In this document: positions 1 to 10,439 of the stretch, one piece after another
How positions within the stretch are numbered: the first letter of the stretch is position 1
Layout of the letters: the number at the start of each line of letters is the position of its first letter
Assembly: GCF_002234675.1 (NCBI RefSeq)
Contig: NC_019871.2
Location: forward strand, 26,908,094 to 26,972,093
Source: Oryzias latipes
Lineage: Eukaryota > Chordata > Actinopteri > Beloniformes > Adrianichthyidae
Length of the DNA stretch: 64,000 nt
Direction of reading: 5' to 3'
Position numbers and translations under genes: made by a program
The notes under the pieces: model-generated
What the model was told of the DNA's origin: nothing
Databases searched by the model: none
The model's input: the letters and a program-made list of their open reading frames with translations, nothing else

Positions 1-1156
1 TATGAAAGTTCAATTGAGAAAACATAGACAGAAAGCTCCCTGGAGGAATGATGATCTAGTCAGGGCACAGAAACAACAGTGCCGCAGAGCCGAGCGAAAG
101 TGGCGCAAGTCAAAACTCCAGGTTCATTATGGAATATATAAGGCGGAGTTGTACGCTTATAACCAGATCTTATGCAGAACAAGGGAAAGGTACTTCTCTG
201 AAATAATTGGAAGTTGCAGCAGCAACTCTCGTATCCTGTTCACAACAGTTAACAGATTAACTAACCCTCCAACCCAGCTACCAATAGAATTGGTTTGTAC
301 ACCTAAATGTAATGAGTTTGCTGTATTTTTCAATGACAAGGTTCAGGGCATTAAAAAAGCCATCAACTCCACAACACATATAACTATCGAACGGCCACCT
401 ACTCACTCTAAGCTGACTCACTTTATACCTGTCACTGACCAAACTGTCCAAGAGACCATCACCCGTCTGAGCTCATCTACATGCTGCCTTGATGTGTTAC
501 CCACTAGATTTCTAAAGTCTGTCCTGAACAGTGTGTTGCCATCAATTACTCAAATAGTTAACATGTCTCTTCAATCTGGAATATTTCCAGAGGCCTTAAA
601 AACTGCAGTCATTAAACCCCTCCTGAAAAAGAGCGGTCTTGATCCCACTGTACTGAATAATTACAGACCTATCTCTAATCTGCCATTTTTAGGAAAAGTC
701 CTTGAAAAAGTTGTCTACCAACAGCTCACTGACTTTCTCTTATTAAACAATTCGTTTGATGTTTTCCAGTCAGGTTTTAGACCCCATCATAGCACAGAAA
801 CTGCTCTTATCAAGGTAACCAATGACATCCGCCTGAACACTGATGATGGAAAAGTCTCTGTCTTAATCCTGCTAGACCTGAGCGCTGCCTTTGATACTGT
901 TGATCATGGGATCCTTTTGCACAGACTCCAAGACTGGGTTGGCATCTCTGGATCTGCCCTAAGTTGGCTCAAGTCTTATCTAGAAGACAGGAAATATTTT
1001 GTTGAAATTGGGAGTTGTGTCTCAGACTACATGGGCTTGAATTGTGGTGTGCCCCAGGGATCGATCCTGGGACCCCTTCTGTTCAACCTCTACATGCTGC
1101 CACTAGGGCAGTTAATACGCAGTAATAACATATCTTATCACAACTATGCAGATGAT
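1..1156 (+). pseudogene. L2-type LINE ORF2 fragment (endonuclease C-end and reverse transcriptase)
   Basis: This open frame encodes the linker and reverse-transcriptase palm of a CR1/L2-group non-LTR retrotransposon. Visible RT motifs are YRPISNLPFLGK, FQSGFRPHHSTETAL, LLDLSAAFDTVDH, CGVPQGSILGPLLFN and the catalytic YADD right at the end. It matches 16869-18024 of the full element base for base, with only two substitutions seen (A475 against G17343, C524 against T17392). Identity stops abruptly within the YADD codons and the following sequence is unrelated, so thumb and 3' UTR are absent. The upstream part lies outside the window. Normal L2 insertions lose the 5' end, so loss of the 3' end points to a duplication, deletion or assembly break rather than simple retrotransposition. 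Confidence 0.93.
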
Positions 1157-2454
1157 TAATCCATTTATGTTATTTTAATAGGATTAACTGACTAAAGAGA
1201 GCAACGTTTTTTTTTCCTCACTTATAAAATGCATTTTTTAGAGTTGGGTGTATTTCAATATATCAAAGACCAATCTCATATTGACATGGAATTGCTCTCC
1301 TGACTTTCTGGAGTAAGCTCTTTGGAGAGCTTAGAGATTTTTTCGTTTTTTTTTTGTTCTCATCCTCAGCCCAGACCCGTTATCGTCACTGTCAGGGTAA
1401 AGCACATTACTTCAAGCTCATGCAGGAGCTGCTCCAGGCTGTCACTACCAAATAAAACAAAAGAAAAGTTCAAGAGGAGCTACTAACATCCACCAAGATG
1501 GGACTATGTCAAATTCACTGAAGGCTCTTTCAGGGGTTTTGATTTGTCATTGTCAAGTTTAATATGATGTGGAGACTCCATACCTGGCATATGGTTTTCT
1601 CAGTCCAGAAATGTGCAGCGTTTGCCTTCGTGCTCAGCTGCTTTATTTATGTCAGAGTGCAGGGAATCAGCAATAAAAACTGCTGGGTGACTTGTTACTG
1701 GGTGACTTGGTAATTTACACAAATCTTTGTCACATGTCAATACTGGTGACAGTTACACCATCAAATGTTTCAATTAAACACTTACTCGTACTTTAGATTG
1801 TCAAGGTAACTCAAAGTTTGAAAATAAAGACAATAAGTTTCATTTAGAATGAAAAACATTAGATTTTTTCTCCAAAACTAATTTTTTTGAACAAGTTAGA
1901 TTCCTTGATATTACATGGCAAAAACAGAAAATATCTTATTACACTTGATATAAGAGAAATTTAACATACTACGGCAATATATTTTGAATATCTTTAGTCA
2001 TCCAGTCTTTACATGATCTAACTTTAAGGAAATCTCTAATGAAACAAGTTCTAATTTAACTTCACACCAGATTTTTAAGCAGATGTTTTATTTGTGAATA
2101 GTGAGTGGTCTTGTTTCAATATCATAACAGCTGCCACAGTTACACTCAGGCACACTTGAAGACGACATCATTGGCCCTCCTATGAAAAATGTCATGTTTT
2201 CAAGTGCTGTTAAATAGATCGAAGAATTTTGAACAGCTTTAATTTGGATGCTTACATTATTTAACTTTTTATGTTGAAACCAAATAATTTGACAAAAACA
2301 TAAACTTATTAGGGTTAATAGTATCAGCCCCCCTGATGCTAGCAGTCACTTGTGGAGGATTTTTCCAGGATACCAGCCTGCAGTCGTTTGTTGTAGTCTT
2401 CATCAAGTCTCTGACACATCTCCTGAGGAATCCTAGCCCAATCTTCTTACACAA
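1157..2454. other. AT-rich interval without a supported gene
   Basis: Open frames are short and none has a recognisable motif or splice-flanked exon. No long repeat boundary was identified between the LINE fragment and the LTR-like repeat. Confidence 0.6.
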
Positions 2455-3003
2455 AATGGAGAAGGGTGCCTTGCAGCAAAAGCCTCCACTGCAGCTTGGC
2501 CCTCTTCTCCATTTTGTTTTGTTCTCCATTTTGTTTATGTCTTCTCCACTTGTTTTAGTTTGTGTTGCACTTTGTAGTTCTTTGTAGTTTGTAGTTTTGT
2601 CTGTGCCCACTCTGTTTAGTCCTTTGGTTTATGATTTTGTTTAAGTGAAGCTGTAGGGGTGAACCGCCATTTTGTTTAGTACATGTTTTCTCCTGGTTTT
2701 GTTAGGTTAGGGAGGTTAGTGTTCTGTCTTTGATTTCCCTTTTCTTTCTTTGCAGGTAAGATTACATGTTGCAGTTAGTTGGGGTTTTGTTTGTTGTTTT
2801 GGCCTGGGTTCACCCTGAAGCCTTTTAGTTTCACTTTTAGTTATTGTTGGATTGTTTGTTTATATGTAAATAAATTTGGTTATTTTATGGAGACATTCGT
2901 TTGGTGCTTTTTGTTACACTTAAATTCAGTAGCCAAAACTTTACTTTTTTATGTTATGCCCCCCCTAGCACCCCTAGACACACAAGGGGGCGTAACATAA
3001 TTG
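2455..3003 (+). repeat. 5'-truncated LTR-like repeat (same family as 44929-45764)
   Basis: From the GGAGAAGGGTGCCTTGC segment onward this interval aligns with 45240-45764. Shared landmarks are the GCAGCTTGGCCCTCTTCTCC block, a GTGAAGCTGTAGGGGTGAAC block, a polyadenylation signal in TAAATAAATTTG, and the end block CCTAGACACACAAGGGGGCG followed by TAACA. The 5' part of the family, including its 37-bp tandem repeats, is missing. It abuts the L2 element that follows. Short open frames here are not genes. Confidence 0.7.
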
Positions 3004-3014
3004 GGGCGTAACTG

Positions 3015-3299
3015 TTGATTCATACCATCCAACAGTTAAACATAAACTGTATCGTATCTGGACCACTGCCTGCACCCCGTTATGGAGACATCATGTTCTC
3101 ACGCGTCCGTCAGCTTCACATTTGGTTAAAAACATACTGTCATTCCATAAGCATTCCATACGTTGATAACTTCACAACCTTTTACAATAGACCATACCTC
3201 TTTAAATCAGATGGTTTACACCCCAACAATAGTGGTTCCCGTCTTCTCAGCATGAGCATTGATCTCACCCTCCGTTCTTTCAAAACCATATCCAGCTGA
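3015..3299 (+). CDS. L2 ORF1 C-terminal esterase (SGNH-hydrolase) fragment
   Basis: The frame encodes the end of the ORF1 protein found in many CR1/L2 LINEs, a cytoplasmic RNP component with an SGNH-hydrolase fold. The end motif SDGLHPNNSG carries the Asp-x-x-His pair of the catalytic triad. The frame starts inside the domain, without its nucleophile-Ser block, because the element is 5' truncated. It stops at 3297-3299, three bases before the ORF2 frame opens. Confidence 0.7.
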   Translation: MIHTIQQLNINCIVSGPLPAPRYGDIMFSRVRQLHIWLKTYCHSISIPYVDNFTTFYNRPYLFKSDGLHPNNSGSRLLSMSIDLTLRSFKTISS

Positions 3300-3494
3300 C
3301 GGTTGAACCAGGACATCCACACCCCTGACTCATCATTCTCTGCCATTCAGCATCACATACCAGTCCGCATCACCAATAGACAGTCAAATCATTTGCATTC
3401 ATATCCACGTGCCTCGCGTGTTTGTTGTCTCCGACCAATTCACACATCAGTCGCAAAACCTACGACAAGCACACATCAGATTGTACCCACAACC

Positions 3495-6287
3495 ATGAAG
3501 ATGGCTCTTTTAAATGTCAGATCACTTTTAAATAAGTCTTTTATCATTAATGATCTGATTTTAGACCATGATTTAACCTGTTTGTTTTTAACTGAAACCT
3601 GGCTTGGCTCTGATGCACCAGCTATTCTCACTCAGGCTTCTCCACCTAATTTTAACTTTTTATTTTCAATCAGGGAAGGAAAGAAAGGTGGAGGTACAGC
3701 ATCGATTGCTCACAAAAGAATTTTATCTGAAAATATTTTACTTGGTAAATATTGTTCATTCGAGCATCATGCTTTTGTCTTTGGAGACCCTCCTGTTTTA
3801 ACTGTCACAGTATACAGACCACCAACCCCTCCTTCCTGTTTTATCGAAGAATTTTCGGAACTTTTATCATCTCTTCATATTAGGTACAATAGGATTTTAA
3901 TTACTGGTGATTTTAATTTGCATGTTGACAATCATGATGATATCTATGCCTGTGAGTTTCTAAATCTTCTAAACAGCATGGATTTTCAGCAGCATGTCAC
4001 ACAGCCGACTCACAACAGAGGACACACCCTGGACCTTGTCATTACCTATGGTCTGTCCACTGGGGTGTCCTCTGTTGTTGACTTGGCCATATCAGACCAT
4101 TATTGTGTGTTTTTTACTGTCACCAGTGAAATCCAGCAGGAAGCGTCAGTGAGAACTGTGAGGAAGCGGTATTTAACTCCTGAAGTGGCTGCAAGTTTTA
4201 TTGATGTTTTTAAGCAAACTCCTGCTCAGATTTTACCTGCACCCTGTGATTTTATTGTTGATCATTTTAATAACAGACTTCAGTCTTCCATAGATGCAGT
4301 GGCTCCACTCAAAACAAAAACATTAAGAGCCACTCCTAAAATGCCATGGAAGACTGACGACATTAAGGGTCTGAAGCAGAACTGCAGGAGAGCAGAGAGG
4401 AAATACCGGAAGACAAATTTAATCATTCATAAAGACATTTTTAAAGAACAACTCAAAATCTACAATAACTCAGTCAAACGGGCCAGAACCTCCTATTTTT
4501 CAAAAATCATTTCAGAAAATAAAAACAACCCCAAATTTCTTTTTAAAACAATTGATATTTTAATAAACAAAGACTTCAACAAGTCCTCCATGCCATCATC
4601 TAATGCTGCATGTGAGGACTTTGCAGACCACTTCATGGGTAAAATCAATGCTATAAGATCAAACATGTCATCTATGCAGTACACGGATCTTAACAGACCA
4701 CCAGCATTGTTTTTACCAGAAGAAACACTGGGGAGTTTTGTCCTGGTTGATGCAGAGATGCTTGGTCGAGTTGTATCCCAAGTAAACACTACAACCTGCC
4801 TTTTAGATCCCATTCCCACTTCACTTTTTAAAACATTTTATGGATTCTTTGAGTCAGAGCTTTTAAATATAGTAAACTGCTCTCTTCAGACGGGGGTCTT
4901 CCCCTCTGCCTGTAAGATGGCGGTGGTGAGGCCCCTTCTGAAGAAGAGTCAATTAGATCCAAAAAATCTGGATAACTATAGACCCGTATCCAACTTACCA
5001 TTTTTAAGTAAAATAATAGAAAAAAGTGTCGCTACTCAACTGCATGAGTTTTTAAATGCCCAAAAAATTTTAGAAAAATATCAGTCTGGTTTTAGGAAAA
5101 GCCACAGCACAGAGACGGCTCTTTTAAAGATCGTTAATGATCTAAGATTAAACTACGACTCACAGAAACTTTCTGTTCTGGTGCTGCTGGATCTTAGTGC
5201 CGCTTTTGATACAGTAGATCACCAGATTTTATTAGACAGACTTAGGAGTCTAGTGGGCCTCTCTGGAAATGTTCTTAAGTGGTTTTACTCTTACCTGACA
5301 GATCGACACTTTTATGTAAGTATGGATACGTGCTCTTCAAGAATCCACGAAATAAGTTGTGGGGTTCCCCAAGGGTCGATTTTAGGGCCAATACTTTTTA
5401 ATTTGTATATGTTGCCTCTTGGGGAGGTCATCAGGAGACACGGCGTTGACTTTCACAGCTATGCTGATGATACACAGCTTTACATCGCCGTGTCTCCTGA
5501 TGACCTTGAACCTGTCAACACTCTTTTAAACTGCATTTTAGATATAAAGTTGTGGATGGCAGAAAATTTCTTACAGCTCAACCAGGACAAAACTGAAGTT
5601 TTAATCATCGGTTCTGAAGACAAGAGAGAGATGATTTTACCACATCTTCATAATTTTAAACCTTCTCAATGTGTGAGAAACCTGGGCGTACTTTTTGACT
5701 CTGAGCTAAATTTTATCCCACACATTAAAAATGTCGTTAAGACAGGATTTTATCATCTCAAAAACATTGCCAGAGTCCGCCCGTTCCTCTCTCTTGCCAG
5801 CACAGAGGTACTAATGCATGCTTTTATTTTCAGTCGTTTAGATTATTGTAATGCCCTGCTCTCTGGTTTACCCAAAAAGTCTCTTTCAAACTTACAACTT
5901 CTACAGAACTCAGCGGCACGAGTTCTGACGAGAACCAGAGGGCGGGAACACATTACACCGGTTTTAAAATCGCTGCATTGGCTCCCTGTGCGTTTCAGGA
6001 TTGATTTTAAGATTCTTTTAATGGTTTATAAATGTTTTTATGGTCTTGGGCCTTCTTATTTAAATGATATTCTTTTAAAATATGAGCCCTCGCGGACCCT
6101 GAGGTCCTCCGGTGCTGGCCTCTTAGTTGTTCCCAAGGTGAGGACCAAAACTTATGGTGAGGCTTCGTTCTGCCATTATGGTCCTCGCCTGTGGAACGGC
6201 CTTCCGGAGAGCCTCAGGGCCGCAGAGACTGTAGAGGTTTTTAAGAAGAGGCTCAAGACCCACCTTTTTAATTTAGCTTTTAGTTGA
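3495..6287 (+). CDS. L2 LINE ORF2: apurinic endonuclease plus reverse transcriptase
   Basis: ORF2 nicks target DNA and copies the element RNA by target-primed reverse transcription. The frame is open from 3303, but the first ATG is at 3495 (MKMALLNVRSLLNKS), matching the usual start of the endonuclease domain. Endonuclease motifs are LTETWLG, ITGDFNLHVDN, THNRGHTLDLVITYG and SDHYCVFF. RT motifs are YRPVSNLPFLSK, SGFRKSHSTETALL, LLDLSAAFDTVDHQ, CGVPQGSILGPILFN and YADD (near 5460). The C-terminus has SLHWLPVRFRIDFK and the FKKRLKTHLF end typical of L2. No internal stop or frameshift is seen, so it could still encode a full-length protein of about 930 residues. Confidence 0.92.
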   Translation: MKMALLNVRSLLNKSFIINDLILDHDLTCLFLTETWLGSDAPAILTQASPPNFNFLFSIREGKKGGGTASIAHKRILSENILLGKYCSFEHHAFVFGDPPVLTVTVYRPPTPPSCFIEEFSELLSSLHIRYNRILITGDFNLHVDNHDDIYACEFLNLLNSMDFQQHVTQPTHNRGHTLDLVITYGLSTGVSSVVDLAISDHYCVFFTVTSEIQQEASVRTVRKRYLTPEVAASFIDVFKQTPAQILPAPCDFIVDHFNNRLQSSIDAVAPLKTKTLRATPKMPWKTDDIKGLKQNCRRAERKYRKTNLIIHKDIFKEQLKIYNNSVKRARTSYFSKIISENKNNPKFLFKTIDILINKDFNKSSMPSSNAACEDFADHFMGKINAIRSNMSSMQYTDLNRPPALFLPEETLGSFVLVDAEMLGRVVSQVNTTTCLLDPIPTSLFKTFYGFFESELLNIVNCSLQTGVFPSACKMAVVRPLLKKSQLDPKNLDNYRPVSNLPFLSKIIEKSVATQLHEFLNAQKILEKYQSGFRKSHSTETALLKIVNDLRLNYDSQKLSVLVLLDLSAAFDTVDHQILLDRLRSLVGLSGNVLKWFYSYLTDRHFYVSMDTCSSRIHEISCGVPQGSILGPILFNLYMLPLGEVIRRHGVDFHSYADDTQLYIAVSPDDLEPVNTLLNCILDIKLWMAENFLQLNQDKTEVLIIGSEDKREMILPHLHNFKPSQCVRNLGVLFDSELNFIPHIKNVVKTGFYHLKNIARVRPFLSLASTEVLMHAFIFSRLDYCNALLSGLPKKSLSNLQLLQNSAARVLTRTRGREHITPVLKSLHWLPVRFRIDFKILLMVYKCFYGLGPSYLNDILLKYEPSRTLRSSGAGLLVVPKVRTKTYGEASFCHYGPRLWNGLPESLRAAETVEVFKKRLKTHLFNLAFS

Positions 6288-6659
6288 TTTTAACTGCTAA
6301 TTTATTCTATTAGTTTTAGTATAGGCTATTTTATGTATTTATTTTAATTTTACGCATCTTATTTTCAATTTTATGTTTTTAATTTTAGCATCTTATGATT
6401 TTAGCCCCAGTGTTTCTTGAGGGGTTCTTTTCCTCCAGGGATGCCGGCTTGGTCAGCGGTTGTTGCTGCAGTTGTTGCCCTTGCTGGGGCGGCTGGGGTC
6501 TAATTTTACAGCTTTTGGCTGTGAGGGGGACCCCGGTGTTGTCCCGGTCTGGGTGGGCACTGTGGCGATGTTCCGGTGGCCAGGCTGGCTCCTGGTATGA
6601 AAGGATTCCCAGATACTGTTTCCTCACAGCAGAGCCAAGCCATACTTGTTTGTTTGTTT

Positions 6660-6661
6660 GT

Positions 6662-6708
<47 letters not shown>

Positions 6709-6710
6709 TT
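6660..6710 (+). repeat. (TTTA)n microsatellite
   Basis: About twelve tandem TTTA units lie in the 3' UTR region of the L2 element. Confidence 0.95.
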
Positions 6711-8489
6711 CTTTTACAGTTACATAGTCATATTTCATTGTACGTGGGAGCCATGGGTCATGTGGTTTAATGGAGGGGAGTGGGAAGGGTGAAGGGTGGG
6801 TTGGGGTTTTTATTGTAATGTTGTGTGTTTACTGTTTTTAGTGTTAAAGCGCTTCGAGCTGCACAAAGTGCATGAGAAGCGCTATTTTATAAATAAAGTT
6901 TGATTTGATTTGATTTGATTTGAATAAAGTTTGAAGCTCGTCTTTAGCAGTGTAGCCTTCCACAGAATCCGGTGTCAGACCGTGGAACGTGTGAACTAAA
7001 CCATGAAGCTCAGAGAAGCGAATCGGTTTGCCCTTTTGTGGCAGTTTTCACACGACATCTCCCATAATGCATTGGGTTAAAGTGACAGCGTCTCAGCGCA
7101 CAATGAGTCTTTCTTTTTAAACGTCTTGAAACCACAACAAACACGCATCAAACAGTTTTTAAATCTTTTAACTTAACTTTTATTACATCTTTTAGAAAAA
7201 AACAGCTGCAACATCCAGCTTTGTCTGCCACAATCATCACAAAAATGCATGTGAGTTTGCAGAGGGCCTGTAGTCAATACAGACTATTTTTTATTTTTTT
7301 TTTCATTTATCGATGCTGGTGCGCCGCCGGATTTTTGTCAAGGTTAACGTGTGCCGTGGCTCAAACATGGTTGAAAAACATTGTGCTAGAGGCCAGAATC
7401 ACTTTTTTCAGTGTAGAACTTTCCGAGAAGTCTCCGCAAAGAACCAGAGTGCATAGATACTAGATTGGTGAATATAGACCATGATACATTGCGTTTGAGC
7501 AATTCTTTTGAGAAAATCAGAGCAGTTTGACAGTCGCTTCTTCTCATGTTTTGAGTTCTATAGGAACAAAGTTTCACAGGTAGACGTTCGGAGCATAGTT
7601 ACCACATACGTGACAAGAGTCTCCAGACACTCCGATTTTTGGGAAGAAGCCGCCTAAAAAGCGCTGAAGCTCTCAGCACCATGGAGAGCAGCCTTCAACT
7701 GACAGACAGCACTTGAACAGAAGAAACTCTTAAACTGACAGATATCAGCAACTGCAAAGTAATTCTCTTTTAGCGCCATTTATATTAAAACTTTTCTTCA
7801 ATTTGTTTGAATTTTCTTGATATTTTAACCACATTTTCAAATTTACCGTCAATTGTGTGTAAACAGACTTTGCAAAGTTGTACAGATCTGTTTTAGCGCG
7901 ACTTTTTATGTCATAAAATCTGCAAAATCTGACACAATGTGTAATGACTTTAAATCTCCACTAGAGAGCGCTCACATGATGTTGTAATCTTCAGTGTGAA
8001 CTTCATAATAAAAGGAAGTTGTCTAACATTCAACAAAGATGTAATAGTTCTAGGAGAATAAAAGTTTGATCTTTAGTCTTTGAGGACAAAGGAGTTTGCA
8101 ATGAAGGAAGGTTTGTCTTTGACTGTCTGCTCACGGATCAGAACAGTTCTGCTCTTGCTCTAAAGATGCATCATGGTAACGGTCCTGAAACTGAGTCCTG
8201 ACATTTATATAAAAATATATTAAAATATTTATATCAAATGTCTATAAAAATTAAAACAAAATTTCTGCAAACACAAATTCTGTGGAGCTTCGATGTCCTC
8301 CATTATACTTAAGATTCCATATTACTGTCAAATGATTTCATTTTCTTCAGAGTTAACAGTTTGATTCCTTAACAACGTGAACTTTTTACACAAAGATTAC
8401 AGGAACACTTGTTTATTTTTGTTGACTTAGTGTGACATTTTCAAGCTTTTATCTTAACCTAATAAAATTGAGAACTAACAAGGTAATCC

Positions 8490-8583
8490 ATAAATACTGA
8501 GGTTTCATCACAGGTGTGTCAATCAAAATGTGAATCCAGCTGATCTGAGGAGAAAGACAATCAGCTGTTATGAACAGCAGCTG
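8490..8583 (+). promoter_or_regulatory. Candidate promoter of repeat gene A: TATA-like box and three CAGCTG E-boxes
   Basis: ATAAATA at 8490-8496 is followed by three identical palindromic E-boxes CAGCTG at 8537-8542, 8562-8567 and 8578-8583, all within 160 bp of the proposed start codon. The same arrangement is present before copy B. CAGCTG is a known basic helix-loop-helix site class; its use here is inferred. Confidence 0.4.
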
Positions 8584-8651
8584 TGTTTCCTGCAGGAGGA
8601 ACTTTTTTAAGCTCCTCTTGTTTGTTGGCTTCTCATTCGGTGTCTGAAAAG

Positions 8652-10235
8652 ATGGGAGCTCAGTCGGTTGTGGCCCTTTGTGTTTTGGCTGTTCTCCTTA
8701 GCAAAGGTCTTCTTCTTCTTTCTCTTTCGGCTTTTCCCATCAGGGGTCGCCACAGCGAATCATCCTTTTCCACCTCACTCTATCACTCTATCTCCTTAGC
8801 AAAGGTATGTAGGTTTATTGGAAGGAGAATTCACTGCAGATTGAATTTTGTTTTTCATAAACCATCAAAACAAACATTAAAACTGTGTTTCTCCTCAGGT
8901 TTAAGCTTGCCAGTTGCTAGAGAAAGCCAGGATACAAACCATAAAAAGATTGGAAGAGGAGCTGGTGAGACTTAATGCTAGCAAAAGTATATACAGAAAA
9001 AAATTCTTGAGTGGATGTTTACTACCTTCTTTTCCTCCCCCAAAAGATTTGGCTTTAGAGAACAGCTTTGAAATCCTACAGTCACTGGATTCCAGGTTGG
9101 AAAATATGGTTAAAGGTGAGAATTTGTAAAAATCAACAAATGCAAATGTTAAAATAAACTTTCAAGGTCTTAAAAGTAAAAATTTGTTTTGTTAGTACAA
9201 CTGGAAACCAATGAGGTGGAAGCCCATATAACGCTCAATCAAGACCAGACTGGCGGCAACCAGACTGTGTCCGACGCCGCCAGCAACCAGACTGTGTCCG
9301 ACGCCGCCAGCAACCAGACTGTGTCCGACGCCGCCAGCAACCAGACTGTGTCCGACGCCGCCAGCAACCAGACTGTGTCCGACGCCGCCAGCAACCAGAC
9401 TGTGTCCGACGCCGCCAGCAACCAGACTGTGTCCGACGCCGCCAGCAACCAGACTGTGTCCGACGCCGCCAGCAACCAGACTGTGTCCGACGCCGCCAGC
9501 AACCAGACTGTGTCCGACGCCGCCAGCAACCAGACTGTGTCCGACGCCGCCAGCAACCAGACTGTGTCCGACGCCGCCAGCAACCAGACTGTGTCCGACG
9601 CCGCCAGCAACCAGACTGTGTCCGACGCCGCCAGCAACCAGACTGTGTCCGACGCCGCCAGCAACCAGACTGTGTCCGACGCCGCCAGCAACCAGACTGT
9701 GTCCGACGCCGCCAGCAACCAGACTGTGTCCGACGCCGCCAGCAACCAGACTGTGTCCGACGCCGCCAGCAACCAGACTGTGTCCGACGCCGCCAGCAAC
9801 CAGACTGTGTCCGACGCCGCCAGCAACCAGACTGTGTCCGACGCCGCCAGCAACCAGACTGTGTCCGACGCCGCCAGCAACCAGACTGTGTCCGACGCCG
9901 CCAGCAACCAGACTGTGTCCGACGCCGCCAGCAACCAGACTGTGTCCGACGCCGCCAGCAACCAGACTGTGTCCGACGCCGCCAGCAACCAGACTGTGTC
10001 CGACGCCGCCAGCAACCAGACTGTGTCCGACGCCGCCAGCAACCAGACTGTGTCCGACGCCGCCAGCAACCAGACTGTGTCCGACGCCGCCAGCGTCGTA
10101 CTGCCAGAAGACGCCGCCAGCAACCAGACTGTGTCCGACGCCGCCAGCAACCAGACTGTGTCCGACGCCGCCAGCGTCGTACTGCCAGAAGACGCCGCCA
10201 GCAACCAGACTGTGTCCTTCAGCCTTCTTCAATAA
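8652..10235 (+). CDS. Secreted tandem-repeat protein, copy A (three exons, proposed)
   Basis: I do not recognise this gene. Proposed exons are 8652-8706, 8921-9115 and 9196-10235, all joined in phase 1, giving 429 residues. Exon 1 is a signal peptide (MGAQSVVALCVLAVLLSK). Exon 2 encodes an amphipathic, helix-prone segment (IKRLEEELVRLN; SFEILQSLDSRLENMV) with one NAS sequon and a single Cys. Exon 3 encodes 35 nine-residue units, 33 of NQTVSDAAS and two of VVLPEDAAS, then NQTVSFSLLQ and stop; AATAAA overlaps the stop. Each NQT is an N-glycosylation sequon, so a heavily glycosylated secreted product is possible. The weak point is exon 2's acceptor. The stronger site at 8898 (TCTCCTCAG) puts the frame into a stop at 8975, giving a short secreted peptide instead. 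The unit at 8709-8790 splits the donor region. Confidence 0.5.
8709..8790 (+). mobile_element. 82-bp SINE-like insertion with 16-bp target duplication
   Basis: The insert begins with a CTT-rich run and contains TCGGCTTTTCCCATCAGGGG and GTCGCCACAGCGAATCATC, a sequence widespread in fish genomes. The 16-bp direct repeat TCTCCTTAGCAAAGGT flanks it at 8693-8708 and 8791-8806, and copy B has the empty site. The duplicated bases include the exon 1 splice donor, so copy A has two candidate donors: GTCTTC at 8707 and the better GTATGT at 8805. Confidence 0.8.
9258..10217 (+). repeat. 27-bp tandem array A, 35 units
   Basis: The unit starts AACCAGACTGTG and ends GACGCCGCCAGC (27 bp). There are 35 units, including two near the 3' end with a variant first half (GTCGTACTGCCAGAAGAC), plus a partial unit. 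Units are otherwise essentially identical, which implies recent expansion or homogenisation. Confidence 0.97.
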
Positions 10236-10439
10236 ATGTTTCTTACATCTTAATGAATTTTTGTTTTTCTCACATTTGGGCAGGACCTCAAAAGACAACA
10301 TTGGCTTCCTCATTATGGCAGGTCACACAGACAGGTTTTAAATTGAATTTAAATTTTAAGGGTCAAATTGATCCCAAGGATAATAGGAGGGTTAAATTGA
10401 GTAGATTATATGAAGACTTAAGTTGAATCCCTGGACATT

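Larger units (their letters stand above)
3004..6935 (+). mobile_element. CR1/L2-group LINE, 5'-truncated, with intact ORF2
   Basis: The element contains the C-terminal part of ORF1 (esterase-like), a complete ORF2 and a 3' UTR. It ends with GCGCTATTTTATAAATAAAG followed by a short TGATT tandem repeat, the layout typical of fish L2 LINEs, which end in microsatellite-like tails rather than poly(A). The ORF2 differs strongly from the one at 15961-18843, so two L2 lineages are present. It lies directly against the duplicated unit that starts near 6933. Confidence 0.9.
6933..10283 (+). repeat. Local duplication, copy A (3.35 kb)
   Basis: This stretch aligns with 37554-44420 from the block AGCTCGTCTTTAGCAGTGTA to just past the AATAAATGTTTC polyadenylation signal. 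It includes about 1.5 kb of upstream sequence, a three-exon gene and its 27-bp array. Differences from copy B are scattered substitutions, an 82-bp insertion in copy A at 8709-8790, a transposon in copy B at 38512-40480, and a much longer array in copy B. Confidence 0.9.

Noticed and set aside
2779..3000. 73-codon hydrophobic frame
   Set aside because: It lies in the LTR-like repeat and is not preserved in the related copy at 45.5 kb.
9258..10217. CRISPR-like array
   Set aside because: Units are directly adjacent without spacers, and the sequence is a vertebrate minisatellite.
9192..10313. Long minus-strand frames over array A (GGVGHSLVA and LAASDTVWL types)
   Set aside because: They exist only because the 27-bp unit lacks stops in every frame; there is no start context, signal or splice support.
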